Assembly: GCA_036525975.1 (NCBI GenBank)
Contig: DATCZK010000208.1
Coordinates: 1-18,976 of the forward strand
DNA: 18,976 bases
Source of the DNA: Quisquiliibacterium sp036525975
Lineage (GTDB): Bacteria > Pseudomonadota > Gammaproteobacteria > Burkholderiales > Burkholderiaceae_E
Reading direction: 5' to 3'
Below, in pieces: positions 12,342 to 18,976 of this stretch. The translations under genes and the position numbers were made by a program. Below the pieces are notes generated by a model. It saw nothing but the letters and a program-made list of their open reading frames with translations. It was not told the DNA's origin and did not search any database. The stretch's first letter is position 1, and every line of letters starts with the position of its first letter.

Positions 12342-14058
12342 CGCGGATTTGCGACAACGTGAGGTTCGGCGTGATCGCCTCCGGGTCCACCTTGAGGTGG
12401 ATCACGGCCGGCGCGTGTTTCGCGGCCACGAACTCGCGCGCGGCCGCCAGCGCCGGCGCGAACCCGGCGGTGGCCGTCACGGCCGCGCCGAAGGCGCCGA
12501 AAGACTGCGCCAGGGCGGCGAAGTCGGGGTTGCGCAGCTCGGTGCCGAGCACGCGGTCGGGAAAGTCGCGCTCCTGGTGCATGCGGATCGTTCCGTACAT
12601 GCCGTTGTCGAACACGACGACGATGAACCCGGCGCCGTATTGCACGGCCGTGGCCAGTTCCTGGCCGGTCATCAGGAACTCGCCGTCTCCGGCGAGGCAC
12701 AGCACCGGGCGCTCGGGCTGCGCGATCGCGGCGGCCACCGCCGAGGGCAGCCCCGCGCCCATCGCGCCCGAGGTGGGCGCGAGCTGCGAGCGCGTCATCC
12801 CGCTGCCGCGCGCGGCGAGCGGCGCGTAGCGCCAGAAGCGGTGCGCCCAGGTGGCGAAGTTGCCCGCGCCGTTCGCGACGATCGTCTCGGGCGGCATCTG
12901 CTCGCGCAGCGTGCGCACGACCTCCCACAGGTCGAGCGCCGGCGAGAGCGTGCGCATCGCGGCGGGGCGCTCCTGCCAGCCTTCGTAGTCGGCGCGCGCC
13001 GCGGCCGCGCTGGCGGCCCACGCGGAGGAGTCCACACGCACCTCGCGCAGCGCCGCGGCGAACTCCGGCATGCCCGAGTTGATCATCAGCGCCGCCTGGT
13101 AGACGCGCCCGAGCTCCTCGGCGCCGGCGTGCACGTGCACGATCGTCTGGGCGGGCACCGGCGCCGCGAACAGCGTGTAGCCCGACGTGGTCATCTCGCC
13201 CAGCCGCGGCCCGATCGCCAGCACCAGGTCGGACTCGCGCACGCGCGCGGCCAGCTTCGGGTTGATGCCGATGCCCACGTCGCCCGCGTAGTTCGGGTGG
13301 TTGTTGTCGAACAGGTCCTGGAAGCGGAACGCGCAGGTGACCGGCAGCCGGTTGGCCTCGGCGAAGGCGCGGATGTCCTGGCAGGCCGCGGGCGTCCAGC
13401 CGCTGCCGCCGAGCAGCACGATCGGGCGCTGGGCGCGCGCGAGCATCGCGCGCAGGCTCTCGAGCTGCGCGCCCGAGGCGCTCGCGCGCACCGGCGCGTA
13501 GGCGGCGGTGTCGGGCACGGCCGCGCGTGCCGCGAGCATGTCTTCGGGCAGCGCGAGCACGACCGGGCCCTGGCGCCCGCTGGTGGCCGTCTGGAAGGCG
13601 TGCGCGAGGTATTCCGGGATGCGCTCGGCGCGGTCGATCTGCGCGACCCACTTCGCCATCTCGCCGAACATCCGGCGGTAGTCGAGCTCCTGGAAGGCCT
13701 CGCGCTCGACGAAGTCGTTGCCCACCTGGCCGATCAGCACCACCATCGGCGAGGAATCCTGCCGCGCGGTGTGCACGCCGATCGCGGCGTTGGTGGCCCC
13801 GGGCCCGCGCGTGACCGCGAGCACGCCGGGCTTGCCGGTGAGCTTGGCGTAGGCGTCGGCCATGAACGCAGCGCCCCCCTCCTGGCGGCAGATCACGAAA
13901 CGGATCGCGTCGCGGTGGCGGTACAGGCCGTCGAGCACGCCGAGGTAGCTCTCGCCCGGCACGCCGAAGATCGTGTCCACGCCGTGCACCGCGAGCGCGT
14001 CGGCGAGGATCTGCCCGCCCGCGCGCAGGCCGGCGGAAGGGTTGGCTGGTGCAGTCAT
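12319..14058 (-). CDS. Thiamine diphosphate-dependent enzyme (acetolactate synthase large-subunit superfamily)
   Basis: 579-residue ThDP enzyme with the three usual domains: PYR (about 13-180), central (about 195-340) and PP (about 380-560). The catalytic glutamate is E60 (ICRQEGGAAFMADAYAKLTG). The ThDP-Mg motif runs from GDG (457-459) to N485 (LAGDGEFLMTGQEL...VVFDNGMYGTI). The family covers acetolactate synthase, glyoxylate carboligase, benzoylformate decarboxylase and others. The gene stands alone, without an ilvN small subunit or ilvC beside it, so it is probably not the biosynthetic AHAS; the true substrate is unknown. GGAGAA (complement of 14067-14072) lies 8 bases before the ATG. It follows the SIMPL gene by 88 bp on the same strand and ends in a tandem repeat. 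Confidence 0.92.
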   Translation of the reverse strand: MTAPANPSAGLRAGGQILADALAVHGVDTIFGVPGESYLGVLDGLYRHRDAIRFVICRQEGGAAFMADAYAKLTGKPGVLAVTRGPGATNAAIGVHTARQDSSPMVVLIGQVGNDFVEREAFQELDYRRMFGEMAKWVAQIDRAERIPEYLAHAFQTATSGRQGPVVLALPEDMLAARAAVPDTAAYAPVRASASGAQLESLRAMLARAQRPIVLLGGSGWTPAACQDIRAFAEANRLPVTCAFRFQDLFDNNHPNYAGDVGIGINPKLAARVRESDLVLAIGPRLGEMTTSGYTLFAAPVPAQTIVHVHAGAEELGRVYQAALMINSGMPEFAAALREVRVDSSAWAASAAAARADYEGWQERPAAMRTLSPALDLWEVVRTLREQMPPETIVANGAGNFATWAHRFWRYAPLAARGSGMTRSQLAPTSGAMGAGLPSAVAAAIAQPERPVLCLAGDGEFLMTGQELATAVQYGAGFIVVVFDNGMYGTIRMHQERDFPDRVLGTELRNPDFAALAQSFGAFGAAVTATAGFAPALAAAREFVAAKHAPAVIHLKVDPEAITPNLTLSQIRDAGRKAR

Positions 14059-14146
14059 GCTCGGGTTTCTCCGGGGGTTGGCCGCTGGCGGGCGCGGGCG
14101 TTGGCGTGCGTTCCCGGGCGGCGGCAGTGCGGTCTCGTGCGCGGCG

Positions 14147-14869
14147 CTAGCGCGCGAGGCGGAACGCGCCGCTGAAGGTGACGGTGACGCGCGAGCGCCC
14201 CGGCTCGAGGGGCACGGCCACCGCCTCGACGGCGAGCTCGGCGCGCGCGCGCGCCATCGGAACCGGCATCGGCGGCGAGGCGGTGTTGTAGTTGGCTTCC
14301 ACCAGTTCGGCGCCGGCGTAGCCCAGCGCCTGCGCGGCGGCGCGCGCCTTGTCGCGGAAGTTCTGCGCCGCCTCGGCGGTGATCTCGCGCTCGACCCGGT
14401 CGCGTGCGCCCTGCGAGAGCCTGAACCCGACCGAGCCCACGCTCATGCGGCCCGACAGCGTCGCGGTCGCGCGCGATATCGCGGCCACCTCGGTGGACTC
14501 GGCAACGAGCTCGGCGCGCACGCGCCAGCCGTCGATGCGCCCGTCGCGCGAGTGGCGCGGGTAGGTGTTGTATGCGCCCGAGCGAACGACCAGCGCCGCG
14601 TCGCGCTTGAGGTCGGCGAGCGCGGATTCGAGCACGCGGTTCACCGCCGATTGCAGCGGGCCCGGCTGCGGGCCCTCCTGCTCGATGCGGAACACCGCGA
14701 ACGCGGTGTCGTCGCTCACTTCGCGGCTCGCGCTCGCCTCCAGGCGAAGGAGCGGCGCGTCGGCCGCGGGCGCGGCCTCGGCCGCCCGGGCCGGCAAGGC
14801 CCAGGCCCACGGCAGCGCCGCCGCGGCGATCAGCGCGGCGGCGAGGCTGGCGGTGCGAGCGGGGTTCAT
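14147..14869 (-). CDS. SIMPL domain-containing secreted protein (DUF541)
   Basis: 240-residue periplasmic protein. The signal peptide is MNPARTASLAAALIAAAAL... with cleavage probably after PARAA (about residue 30). The rest is a single SIMPL/DUF541 domain: RLEASASREVSDDTAFAVF, SGAYNTYPRHSRDGRIDGWRVRAEL, ...MSVGSVGFRLS, EAAQNFRDKARAAAQALGYAGAELVEANYN and the final strand RVTVTFSGAFRLAR. Related proteins include E. coli YggE, linked to lowering oxidative stress, and Brucella BP26, which forms channel-like oligomers; a function here is not established. The 88-bp gap to the ThDP-enzyme gene shows no obvious promoter, so the pair may be one transcript. It is divergent from ribD. Confidence 0.9.
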   Translation of the reverse strand: MNPARTASLAAALIAAAALPWAWALPARAAEAAPAADAPLLRLEASASREVSDDTAFAVFRIEQEGPQPGPLQSAVNRVLESALADLKRDAALVVRSGAYNTYPRHSRDGRIDGWRVRAELVAESTEVAAISRATATLSGRMSVGSVGFRLSQGARDRVEREITAEAAQNFRDKARAAAQALGYAGAELVEANYNTASPPMPVPMARARAELAVEAVAVPLEPGRSRVTVTFSGAFRLAR

Positions 14870-14913
14870 CTGGCGGGTCCGGTGAAGTCCCTATGGTAAC
14901 CGGTCGCAGTCGT

Positions 14914-14919
14914 TACAAT
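14914..14919 (+). promoter_or_regulatory. Candidate ribD -10 element next to the start codon
   Basis: TACAAT in CGTTACAATCGACG ends 10 bases before the ribD ATG (14930). Transcription would begin near 14926-14927, leaving almost no leader. No good -35 is visible in the 60-bp divergent gap, and there is no FMN-riboswitch-sized leader. Confidence 0.45.
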
Positions 14920-14929
14920 CGACGCGAAG

Positions 14930-16066
14930 ATGTTCACGCCAGCCGATCACCAGTTCATGACGCGCGCGCTCGAACTCGCGGCGCGCGGGCTGTACACGAC
15001 CTCGCCGAACCCGCGCGTGGGGGCCGTGGTCGTCAAGGACGGCGAGATCGTCGGCGAGGGGTGGCACCGCCGCGCCGGCGAGCCGCACGCCGAGATCGTC
15101 GCGCTCGCGCAGGCCGGAGGGCGCGCGCGCGGCGCCACGGTGTACATCACGCTCGAGCCCTGCAGCCACTTCGGGCGCACGCCGCCCTGCGTGGACGCGC
15201 TGGTCGAGGCGCACGTTGCGCGCGTGGTCGCGGCGATGGAGGATCCGAACCCGCGCATCGACGGACGCGGGCTCGAGCGGCTGCGCGCGGCCGGGGTCGA
15301 CGTGCGCTGCGGCCTGCTGCAGCAGGAGGCCGAGGAACTCAACGTGGGCTTCGTGTCGCGGATGACGCGCGGCCTGCCGTGGGTGCGGATGAAGGTGGCG
15401 GCGAGCCTGGACGGGCGCACCGCGCTCGCCAACGGCGCGAGCCAGTGGATCACCGCCGAGCCCGCGCGCATCGACGGCCACGCCTGGCGCGCGCGCGCCT
15501 GCGCCGTGCTCACCGGGATCGGCACGGTTCGCGGCGACGACCCGCGGATGAACGTGCGCCACGTGCAAACCGATCGCCAGCCGCTCAGGGTGCTGGTGGA
15601 TTCCCGCCTCGAGGTGCCGCTCGAGGCGGCGATCATCCGCGGCGGCAACACGCTGGTCGCCTGCGCGGTGGACAACCCGCCCAAGGCGGGCGAGTTGCGC
15701 GATCGCGGCGTGGAGGTCGTGCGCATCGCCAACGACAGCGCAAAGGTCGACCTGGGCGCGCTGCTGCGCGAGCTGGGCGAGCGCGGCCTGAACGAGATCC
15801 ACGTCGAGGCGGGCTATCGCCTGAACGGGTCGCTGCTGCGCGAGGGCTGCGTCGACGAGCTGCTGATCTACTTCGCGCCGTCGCTGCTCGGCGATGCGGT
15901 CGGCATGTTCGAACTCGGCGCGATCGACGACCTCGAGCGGCGCACGCGGCTCGCGTTCGGCCCGACGCAACGCGTGGGCGACGACCTGCGCCTGCTCGCG
16001 CGCGTGGTGCGCGAGCCCGGCGCGCACGGGCCCCAGGGCGCGGTGGCCGCGGTGCGGGAGGACTGA
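14930..16066 (+). CDS. ribD: Bifunctional riboflavin deaminase/reductase RibD
   Basis: Second and third steps of riboflavin synthesis: zinc-dependent deamination of the pyrimidine, then NADPH reduction of the ribosyl side chain. It has 378 residues. The N-terminal cytidine-deaminase-like domain (about 1-145) carries HAE (H50-A-E52 region, GEPHAEIVALAQA) and the zinc cysteines in EPCSHFGRTPPCVDAL. The C-terminal reductase domain (about 148-360) begins WVRMKVAASLDGRTALANGASQWIT and includes VLTGIGTVRGDDPRMNVR, INE-type HVEAGYRLNGSLL, and DELLIYFAPSLLG. Its stop overlaps the ribE start (TGATG), indicating translational coupling. Confidence 0.96.
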   Translation: MFTPADHQFMTRALELAARGLYTTSPNPRVGAVVVKDGEIVGEGWHRRAGEPHAEIVALAQAGGRARGATVYITLEPCSHFGRTPPCVDALVEAHVARVVAAMEDPNPRIDGRGLERLRAAGVDVRCGLLQQEAEELNVGFVSRMTRGLPWVRMKVAASLDGRTALANGASQWITAEPARIDGHAWRARACAVLTGIGTVRGDDPRMNVRHVQTDRQPLRVLVDSRLEVPLEAAIIRGGNTLVACAVDNPPKAGELRDRGVEVVRIANDSAKVDLGALLRELGERGLNEIHVEAGYRLNGSLLREGCVDELLIYFAPSLLGDAVGMFELGAIDDLERRTRLAFGPTQRVGDDLRLLARVVREPGAHGPQGAVAAVRED

Positions 16067-16677
16067 TGTTCACCGGCATCGTCGCCGCCGTCGGGCGCAT
16101 CACGCGCACCGGCAAACTGGGTGACGGACTGCGCCTGACCGTGGACGCGGGCGGGCTCGACCTCGACGACGTGGCGATCGGCGACTCGATCGCGATCCAG
16201 GGCGCGTGCATGACCGTGGTCGCGCGCCACGCGCGCGGCTTCGAGGTGGAGGTGTCGCGCGAGAGCCTCGAGCGCACGGTGGGCCTCGATCGCCAGGGCG
16301 ACGTCAACCTCGAGAAGGCGCTGCGCCTGTCGGACCGTCTCGGCGGGCACCTGGTGACCGGCCACGTCGACGGCCTGGCGGAGGTGGTGCGCTTCGAGCC
16401 GCTGGGCGAGTCGTGGCGGCTCGACCTCGCGGTGCCCGCGGCGCTCGGGCGCTACTTCGCCTACAAGGGCTCGGCCACCGTGAACGGCGTGAGCCTCACC
16501 GTGAACTCGGTGGTCGACGACGCGCGCGGCACCGTGATCAGCATCAACCTGATACCGCACACGATGCAGGTCACGACGCTGCGCGACCTCGCCGTGGGCG
16601 CGCGCGCGAACCTCGAAGTGGACCTGATCGCCCGCTACCTCGAGCGCATGGTGGGGGCGCTCGCGCCGCGCGGCTGA
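16066..16677 (+). CDS. ribE: Riboflavin synthase, alpha subunit
   Basis: Trimeric enzyme that dismutates two 6,7-dimethyl-8-ribityllumazine molecules to riboflavin (ribC in E. coli naming). The 203 residues consist of two lumazine-binding barrels: the first starts MFTGIVAAVGRITRTG and contains DSIAIQGACMTVV, the second starts HLVTGHVDGLAEVVRF and contains SATVNGVSLTVNSV. The IPHTM motif (NLIPHTMQVTTL) and the C-terminal oligomerisation helix are present. GGGAGGA lies just before the ATG, inside the end of ribD. The next gene downstream is convergent (marR), so the ribD-ribE transcript is separated from ribB-ribH. Confidence 0.96.
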   Translation: MFTGIVAAVGRITRTGKLGDGLRLTVDAGGLDLDDVAIGDSIAIQGACMTVVARHARGFEVEVSRESLERTVGLDRQGDVNLEKALRLSDRLGGHLVTGHVDGLAEVVRFEPLGESWRLDLAVPAALGRYFAYKGSATVNGVSLTVNSVVDDARGTVISINLIPHTMQVTTLRDLAVGARANLEVDLIARYLERMVGALAPRG

Positions 16678-16748
16678 GGCGGGATCGCGAGGCCGGGCCG
16701 TGATCGCGCGGCCTGGGCGGAAGGGGGGCGGCGCGCGCCGGTGCGCGC

Positions 16749-17246
16749 TCAGATGTCGGCCAGCGGCGTGTGCTCCGCGCTCTGGTCGCGCACGCGCATC
16801 ACCTGCAGCAGCCCCGCGAGGCTGGCGTGCAGCGCGGCGATCTCGCTCGCGTCGAGCTGGCCGAGCGCGTCGGGCAGCACGCCGGTGAGGGGCTGCGGCG
16901 CGCGCGCGAGGAGCGCGCCGGCACGCTCGGTGGGGTAAAGGCGCACCACCCGCTGGTCGACCTGGTCGCGCTCGCGCCGCAGCAGCTCGAGCCTGGACAT
17001 CTGCTCGATCAGGTTGCTCGCGGTGGACTGGTGGATCGAAAGCGCCTTGGCGAGCTCGGTGACGCGGATGCCCGGTTGCCCCGCCACCGTGGCGAGCGCC
17101 CACAGCTGCGATCCGCCGATGCCGCACTGCTTCTCGATCACCTGGAAGTGCTTCTTCACCGAGCGGAAGATCACGCGGAACTGGCGAAGCACCGCGTCGG
17201 GGCCTGGTTCGGGCGTTTCGCCCGCGTCTGGTGTTTCCTCGGTCAT
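16749..17246 (-). CDS. MarR family transcriptional regulator
   Basis: 165-residue winged helix-turn-helix regulator. I chose the ATG at 17246 (MTEETPDAGE); the upstream start at 17297 would overlap the ribB start codon. Layout: a polar N-tail (1-17), dimerisation helix (about 20-45, VLRQFRVIFRSVKKHFQVIEKQCG), DNA-binding helix-turn-helix and wing (about 50-105, IRVTELAKALSIHQSTASNLIEQMSRLELLRRERDQVDQRVVRLYPT, with the conserved wing D-x-R), and a C-terminal dimerisation helix. It is divergent from ribB across 44 bp and convergent with ribE. Local control of ribB and itself is inferred; a weak dyad GCGCG (17271-17275) / CGCGC (17286-17290) overlaps the ribB -10. Its ligand is unknown. Confidence 0.92.
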   Translation of the reverse strand: MTEETPDAGETPEPGPDAVLRQFRVIFRSVKKHFQVIEKQCGIGGSQLWALATVAGQPGIRVTELAKALSIHQSTASNLIEQMSRLELLRRERDQVDQRVVRLYPTERAGALLARAPQPLTGVLPDALGQLDASEIAALHASLAGLLQVMRVRDQSAEHTPLADI

Positions 17247-17278
17247 CGGGGGTCTCGGGTGATTTCCTGGGCGCGACG

Positions 17279-17284
17279 TAGAAT
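17279..17284 (+). promoter_or_regulatory. Candidate ribB -10 element next to the start codon
   Basis: TAGAAT ends 6 bases before the ribB ATG (17291), so the predicted transcript starts at or within a few bases of the A of that ATG, suggesting a leaderless mRNA. No Shine-Dalgarno lies before this ATG, which agrees. The -35 is unclear. The inverted bases GCGCG/CGCGC flank the element. Confidence 0.45.
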
Positions 17285-17290
17285 GCGCGC

Positions 17291-18430
17291 ATGCCAATCG
17301 CGAGCATTCCCGAGATCGTCGAGGATTTCAAGGCCGGGCGCATGGTGATCCTGGTCGACGAGGAAGACCGCGAGAACGAAGGGGACCTCGTGCTCGCGGC
17401 CGACTTCGTCACGCCGCAGGCGATCAACTTCATGGCGCGGCACGCGCGCGGGCTGATCTGCCTCACGCTCACGCGCGAGCGATGCCAGCGGCTCAACCTG
17501 CCGATGATGACCGCGCGCAACGGCACGCGCACCGGCACCGCGTTCACGGTCTCGATCGAGGCGGCCGAAGGCGTCACCACCGGCATCTCGGCGGCCGACC
17601 GTGCGCGCACCGTTCAGGTGGCGGTGGCCAGGGACGCGACCGCGCGCGACATCGTGCAGCCCGGACACATCTTCCCGATCATGGCGCAGGACGGCGGTGT
17701 GCTGATGCGCGCCGGGCACACCGAGGCCGGCTGCGACCTGGGCGCGATGGCCGGCCTGACCCCTGCGGCGGTGATCTGCGAGATCATGAAGGACGACGGC
17801 ACGATGGCGCGGCTGCCCGACCTGGAGATGTTCGCGCGCGAGCACGGGCTGAAGATCGGCACGATCGCCGACCTGATCCACCACCGCAGCGCGAACGAGA
17901 GCCTGATCGAGCGGGTGGCGAGTCGCGAGGTCTCCACGATGCACGGCCCGTTCACGCTGCACGCGTATCGCGACACCCCGAGCGGTTCGCCGCACCTGGC
18001 GCTGGTTCGCGGGCAGGTCGACGCGAAGGCCGAGACCCTGGTGCGCGTGCACGAGCCGCTCACGATCCTGGACATGATCGAGGTCGACCGCAGCACGCAC
18101 ACCTGGAGCGTGAACCGCTCGCTCGAGCTGGTGGCCGAGCGCGGCTCGGGGGTGATCGTGCTGCTCAATTGCGCGCAGAATGCCGAGGTGCAGCTCGCCC
18201 AGTTCGACGCGCTCGCGCGCGCCGAACGCGCCGAGCGCGCCGAGCGCGCGCGCGGACAACCGGATCGCGCCGGCAAGATCGACCTGCGCACCTACGGCAT
18301 CGGCGCGCAGATCCTCAAGGACCTGGGGGTGGGGCGAATGCGCCTTCTGGCGCAACCGCGCAAGATGCCGAGCATGACCGGGTTCGACCTCGAGGTGGTC
18401 GGCTTCGAGCCCGGAGAACAAGGACATTGA
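17291..18430 (+). CDS. ribB: 3,4-dihydroxy-2-butanone 4-phosphate synthase with inactive GTP cyclohydrolase II-like domain
   Basis: Makes the four-carbon precursor of riboflavin from ribulose-5-phosphate. The 379 residues form two domains. The DHBP synthase (about 1-203) is complete: DEEDRENEGDLVLAADFV (23-40, acidic metal loop), the TGISAADRA segment, and RAGHTEAGCDL (140-150). The C-terminal half (about 208-372) is GTP-cyclohydrolase-II-like but lacks the zinc cysteines: where true RibA reads RVHSECLTGD...CDCG, this reads RVHEPLTILDMIEVDRSTHTWSVNRS, although RTYGIGAQIL survives. This is the hybrid called RibBX in proteobacteria, so RibA activity is not expected. A microrepeat AERAERAER (residues 311-319) sits in the C-terminal half. 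ribH follows after 1 bp. Often mis-annotated ribBA. Confidence 0.94.
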   Translation: MPIASIPEIVEDFKAGRMVILVDEEDRENEGDLVLAADFVTPQAINFMARHARGLICLTLTRERCQRLNLPMMTARNGTRTGTAFTVSIEAAEGVTTGISAADRARTVQVAVARDATARDIVQPGHIFPIMAQDGGVLMRAGHTEAGCDLGAMAGLTPAAVICEIMKDDGTMARLPDLEMFAREHGLKIGTIADLIHHRSANESLIERVASREVSTMHGPFTLHAYRDTPSGSPHLALVRGQVDAKAETLVRVHEPLTILDMIEVDRSTHTWSVNRSLELVAERGSGVIVLLNCAQNAEVQLAQFDALARAERAERAERARGQPDRAGKIDLRTYGIGAQILKDLGVGRMRLLAQPRKMPSMTGFDLEVVGFEPGEQGH

Positions 18431-18431
18431 C

Positions 18432-18929
18432 GTGAGCGTTGAGATCTTCGATGCGGACCTGCAGGGCGAAGGCCTGCGAATCGGCGTGGTGCAGGCGCGC
18501 TTCAACGAGGCCGTGTGCGAGGCGCTTTGCGAGGCCTGCATCGACGAGCTGCGCGAGCTCGGGGTGGCCGACGAGGACATCTTCGTGTGCACGGTGCCCG
18601 GCGCGCTCGAGATCGGCGTCGCGCTGCAGCGCCTCGCGCAAACCGGCGAGTTCGACGCGCTCGTGGCGATCGGGGCGGTGATCCGCGGCGAGACCTATCA
18701 CTTCGAGGTCGTGTCGAACGAGAGCGCGGCGGCGATCTCGCGCGTGGCGCTCGACGCGTCGATACCGGTCGCCAACGCGGTGCTCACCACCGACACCGAA
18801 GAGCAGGCGCAGGCGCGGGCGGCCGAGAAGGGCGCCGACGCCGCGCGCGTCGCGGTCGAGATGGCGAACCTGCTCGCGTCGGTGGACTCGCTCTCGCCCG
18901 AGGGCGAGCTCGAAGCCGGCGAGGCCTGA
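18432..18929 (+). CDS. ribH: 6,7-dimethyl-8-ribityllumazine synthase
   Basis: Penultimate step of riboflavin synthesis: condenses the RibD product (after dephosphorylation) with the RibB product, usually as a 60-mer or decamer shell. It has 165 residues from a GTG start; AAGGA (18420-18424) lies 7 bases upstream. Motifs are IGVVQARFNEAVCEAL (17-32), VPGALEIGVALQRL (55-68), and GAVIRGETYHFEVVSNES (81-98) with catalytic H90. PVANAVLTTDTEEQA is also typical. The C-terminus carries about 15 extra acidic residues (SPEGELEAGEA). It is one base after ribB and so co-transcribed. Confidence 0.97.
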   Translation: MSVEIFDADLQGEGLRIGVVQARFNEAVCEALCEACIDELRELGVADEDIFVCTVPGALEIGVALQRLAQTGEFDALVAIGAVIRGETYHFEVVSNESAAAISRVALDASIPVANAVLTTDTEEQAQARAAEKGADAARVAVEMANLLASVDSLSPEGELEAGEA

Positions 18930-18931
18930 GC

Positions 18932-18976
18932 GTGTCGGGGCCAGCCGGCGAGGGTCCGGGCGAGAAGCGCGGCTCG
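18932..18976 (+). CDS. nusB: 5' end of the next gene, probably nusB (truncated by window edge)
   Basis: Fifteen open codons from a GTG at 18932 (start SGPAGEGPGEKRGS) to the end of the window, with GAGG (18921-18924) 7 bases upstream. The peptide is too short and variable to identify. The name is offered only because nusB (transcription antitermination factor) follows ribH in most proteobacteria. Confidence 0.4.
   Translation, partial: MSGPAGEGPGEKRGS

Noticed and set aside
12349..14175. 608-codon plus-strand frame opposite the ThDP enzyme
   Set aside because: Arg/His/Gly-rich shadow with no recognisable motif; the minus-strand gene carries intact ThDP motifs.
16678..16748. Terminator between ribE and the MarR gene
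   Set aside because: GC-rich inverted bases (around 16731-16748) can pair, but there is no T-run and alternating GC runs pair by chance here.
17247..17290. FMN riboswitch before ribB
   Set aside because: The gap is only 44 bp and no RFN-element sequence blocks were found; the 60-bp gap before ribD is also too short.
17247..17297. 17-residue N-terminal extension of the MarR protein from 17297
   Set aside because: It would overlap the ribB start codon and is composed of Pro/Arg/His residues atypical of the family; ATG 17246 gives the usual MarR length.

Overview
The window is very GC-rich chromosomal DNA from a betaproteobacterium, most likely a member of the Burkholderiales. This rests on the neutral-trimeric porin N-terminus of Burkholderia/Bordetella type, the Coq7-type (not UbiF-type) ubiquinone hydroxylase, the gene order coq7 - osmC - rplM - rpsI - DUF6776 - bactofilin - erpA - anmK - M23 peptidase - tyrS - dtd - histidine phosphatase, and a proteobacterial RibB with a decayed GTP-cyclohydrolase-like half. 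I cannot name the genus. Almost all of it is housekeeping sequence. No tRNA, rRNA, insertion sequence, prophage or CRISPR array was seen. The extreme GC content opens long antisense and out-of-frame reading frames, which I treat as shadows.

Layout. 1-366 (-): 5' part of a porin gene running off the left edge. 572-1219 (+): coq7. 1220-1642 (-): OsmC-family protein, convergent with coq7 with no bases between the two stops. 1643-2123: a 480-bp intergenic region, the most interesting stretch here. It holds two divergent promoters, a matched pair of 11-bp inverted sites, and what looks like an undescribed ~90-nt small RNA (about 1856-1945) with its own sigma70 promoter, three hairpins, an anti-Shine-Dalgarno loop and a strong intrinsic terminator. 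All of it lies upstream of a separate rplM promoter. 2124-3010: rplM-rpsI and terminator. 3191-4355: a membrane coiled-coil protein (DUF6776 type) and a bactofilin. 4395-4745: erpA. 4758-7275 (-): anmK and a membrane-anchored M23 endopeptidase, divergent from 7423-10415 (+): the tight tyrS - dtd - PEBP - histidine phosphatase operon. 10515-12260: glyA-nrdR. 12319-14869 (-): a ThDP-dependent enzyme of the acetolactate-synthase superfamily and a SIMPL-domain secreted protein. 14930-18929: riboflavin genes ribD, ribE, ribB(X) and ribH, with a MarR-family regulator gene in reverse orientation between ribE and ribB. The first 15 codons of the next gene, probably nusB, reach the right edge.

How the genes work together. 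RibD, RibE, RibB and RibH supply every riboflavin step except GTP cyclohydrolase II (and the dephosphorylation step). The RibA-like half of RibB lacks the zinc cysteines, so a separate ribA is expected elsewhere. The rib cluster shows no FMN riboswitch; instead a MarR gene shares a 44-bp divergent promoter gap with ribB. Bactofilin, the coiled-coil membrane protein, the M23 endopeptidase and AnmK form a loose cell-envelope neighbourhood around erpA. TyrRS and D-aminoacyl-tRNA deacylase (charging and proofreading) share one operon, and GlyA and NrdR are linked through one-carbon and deoxynucleotide metabolism.
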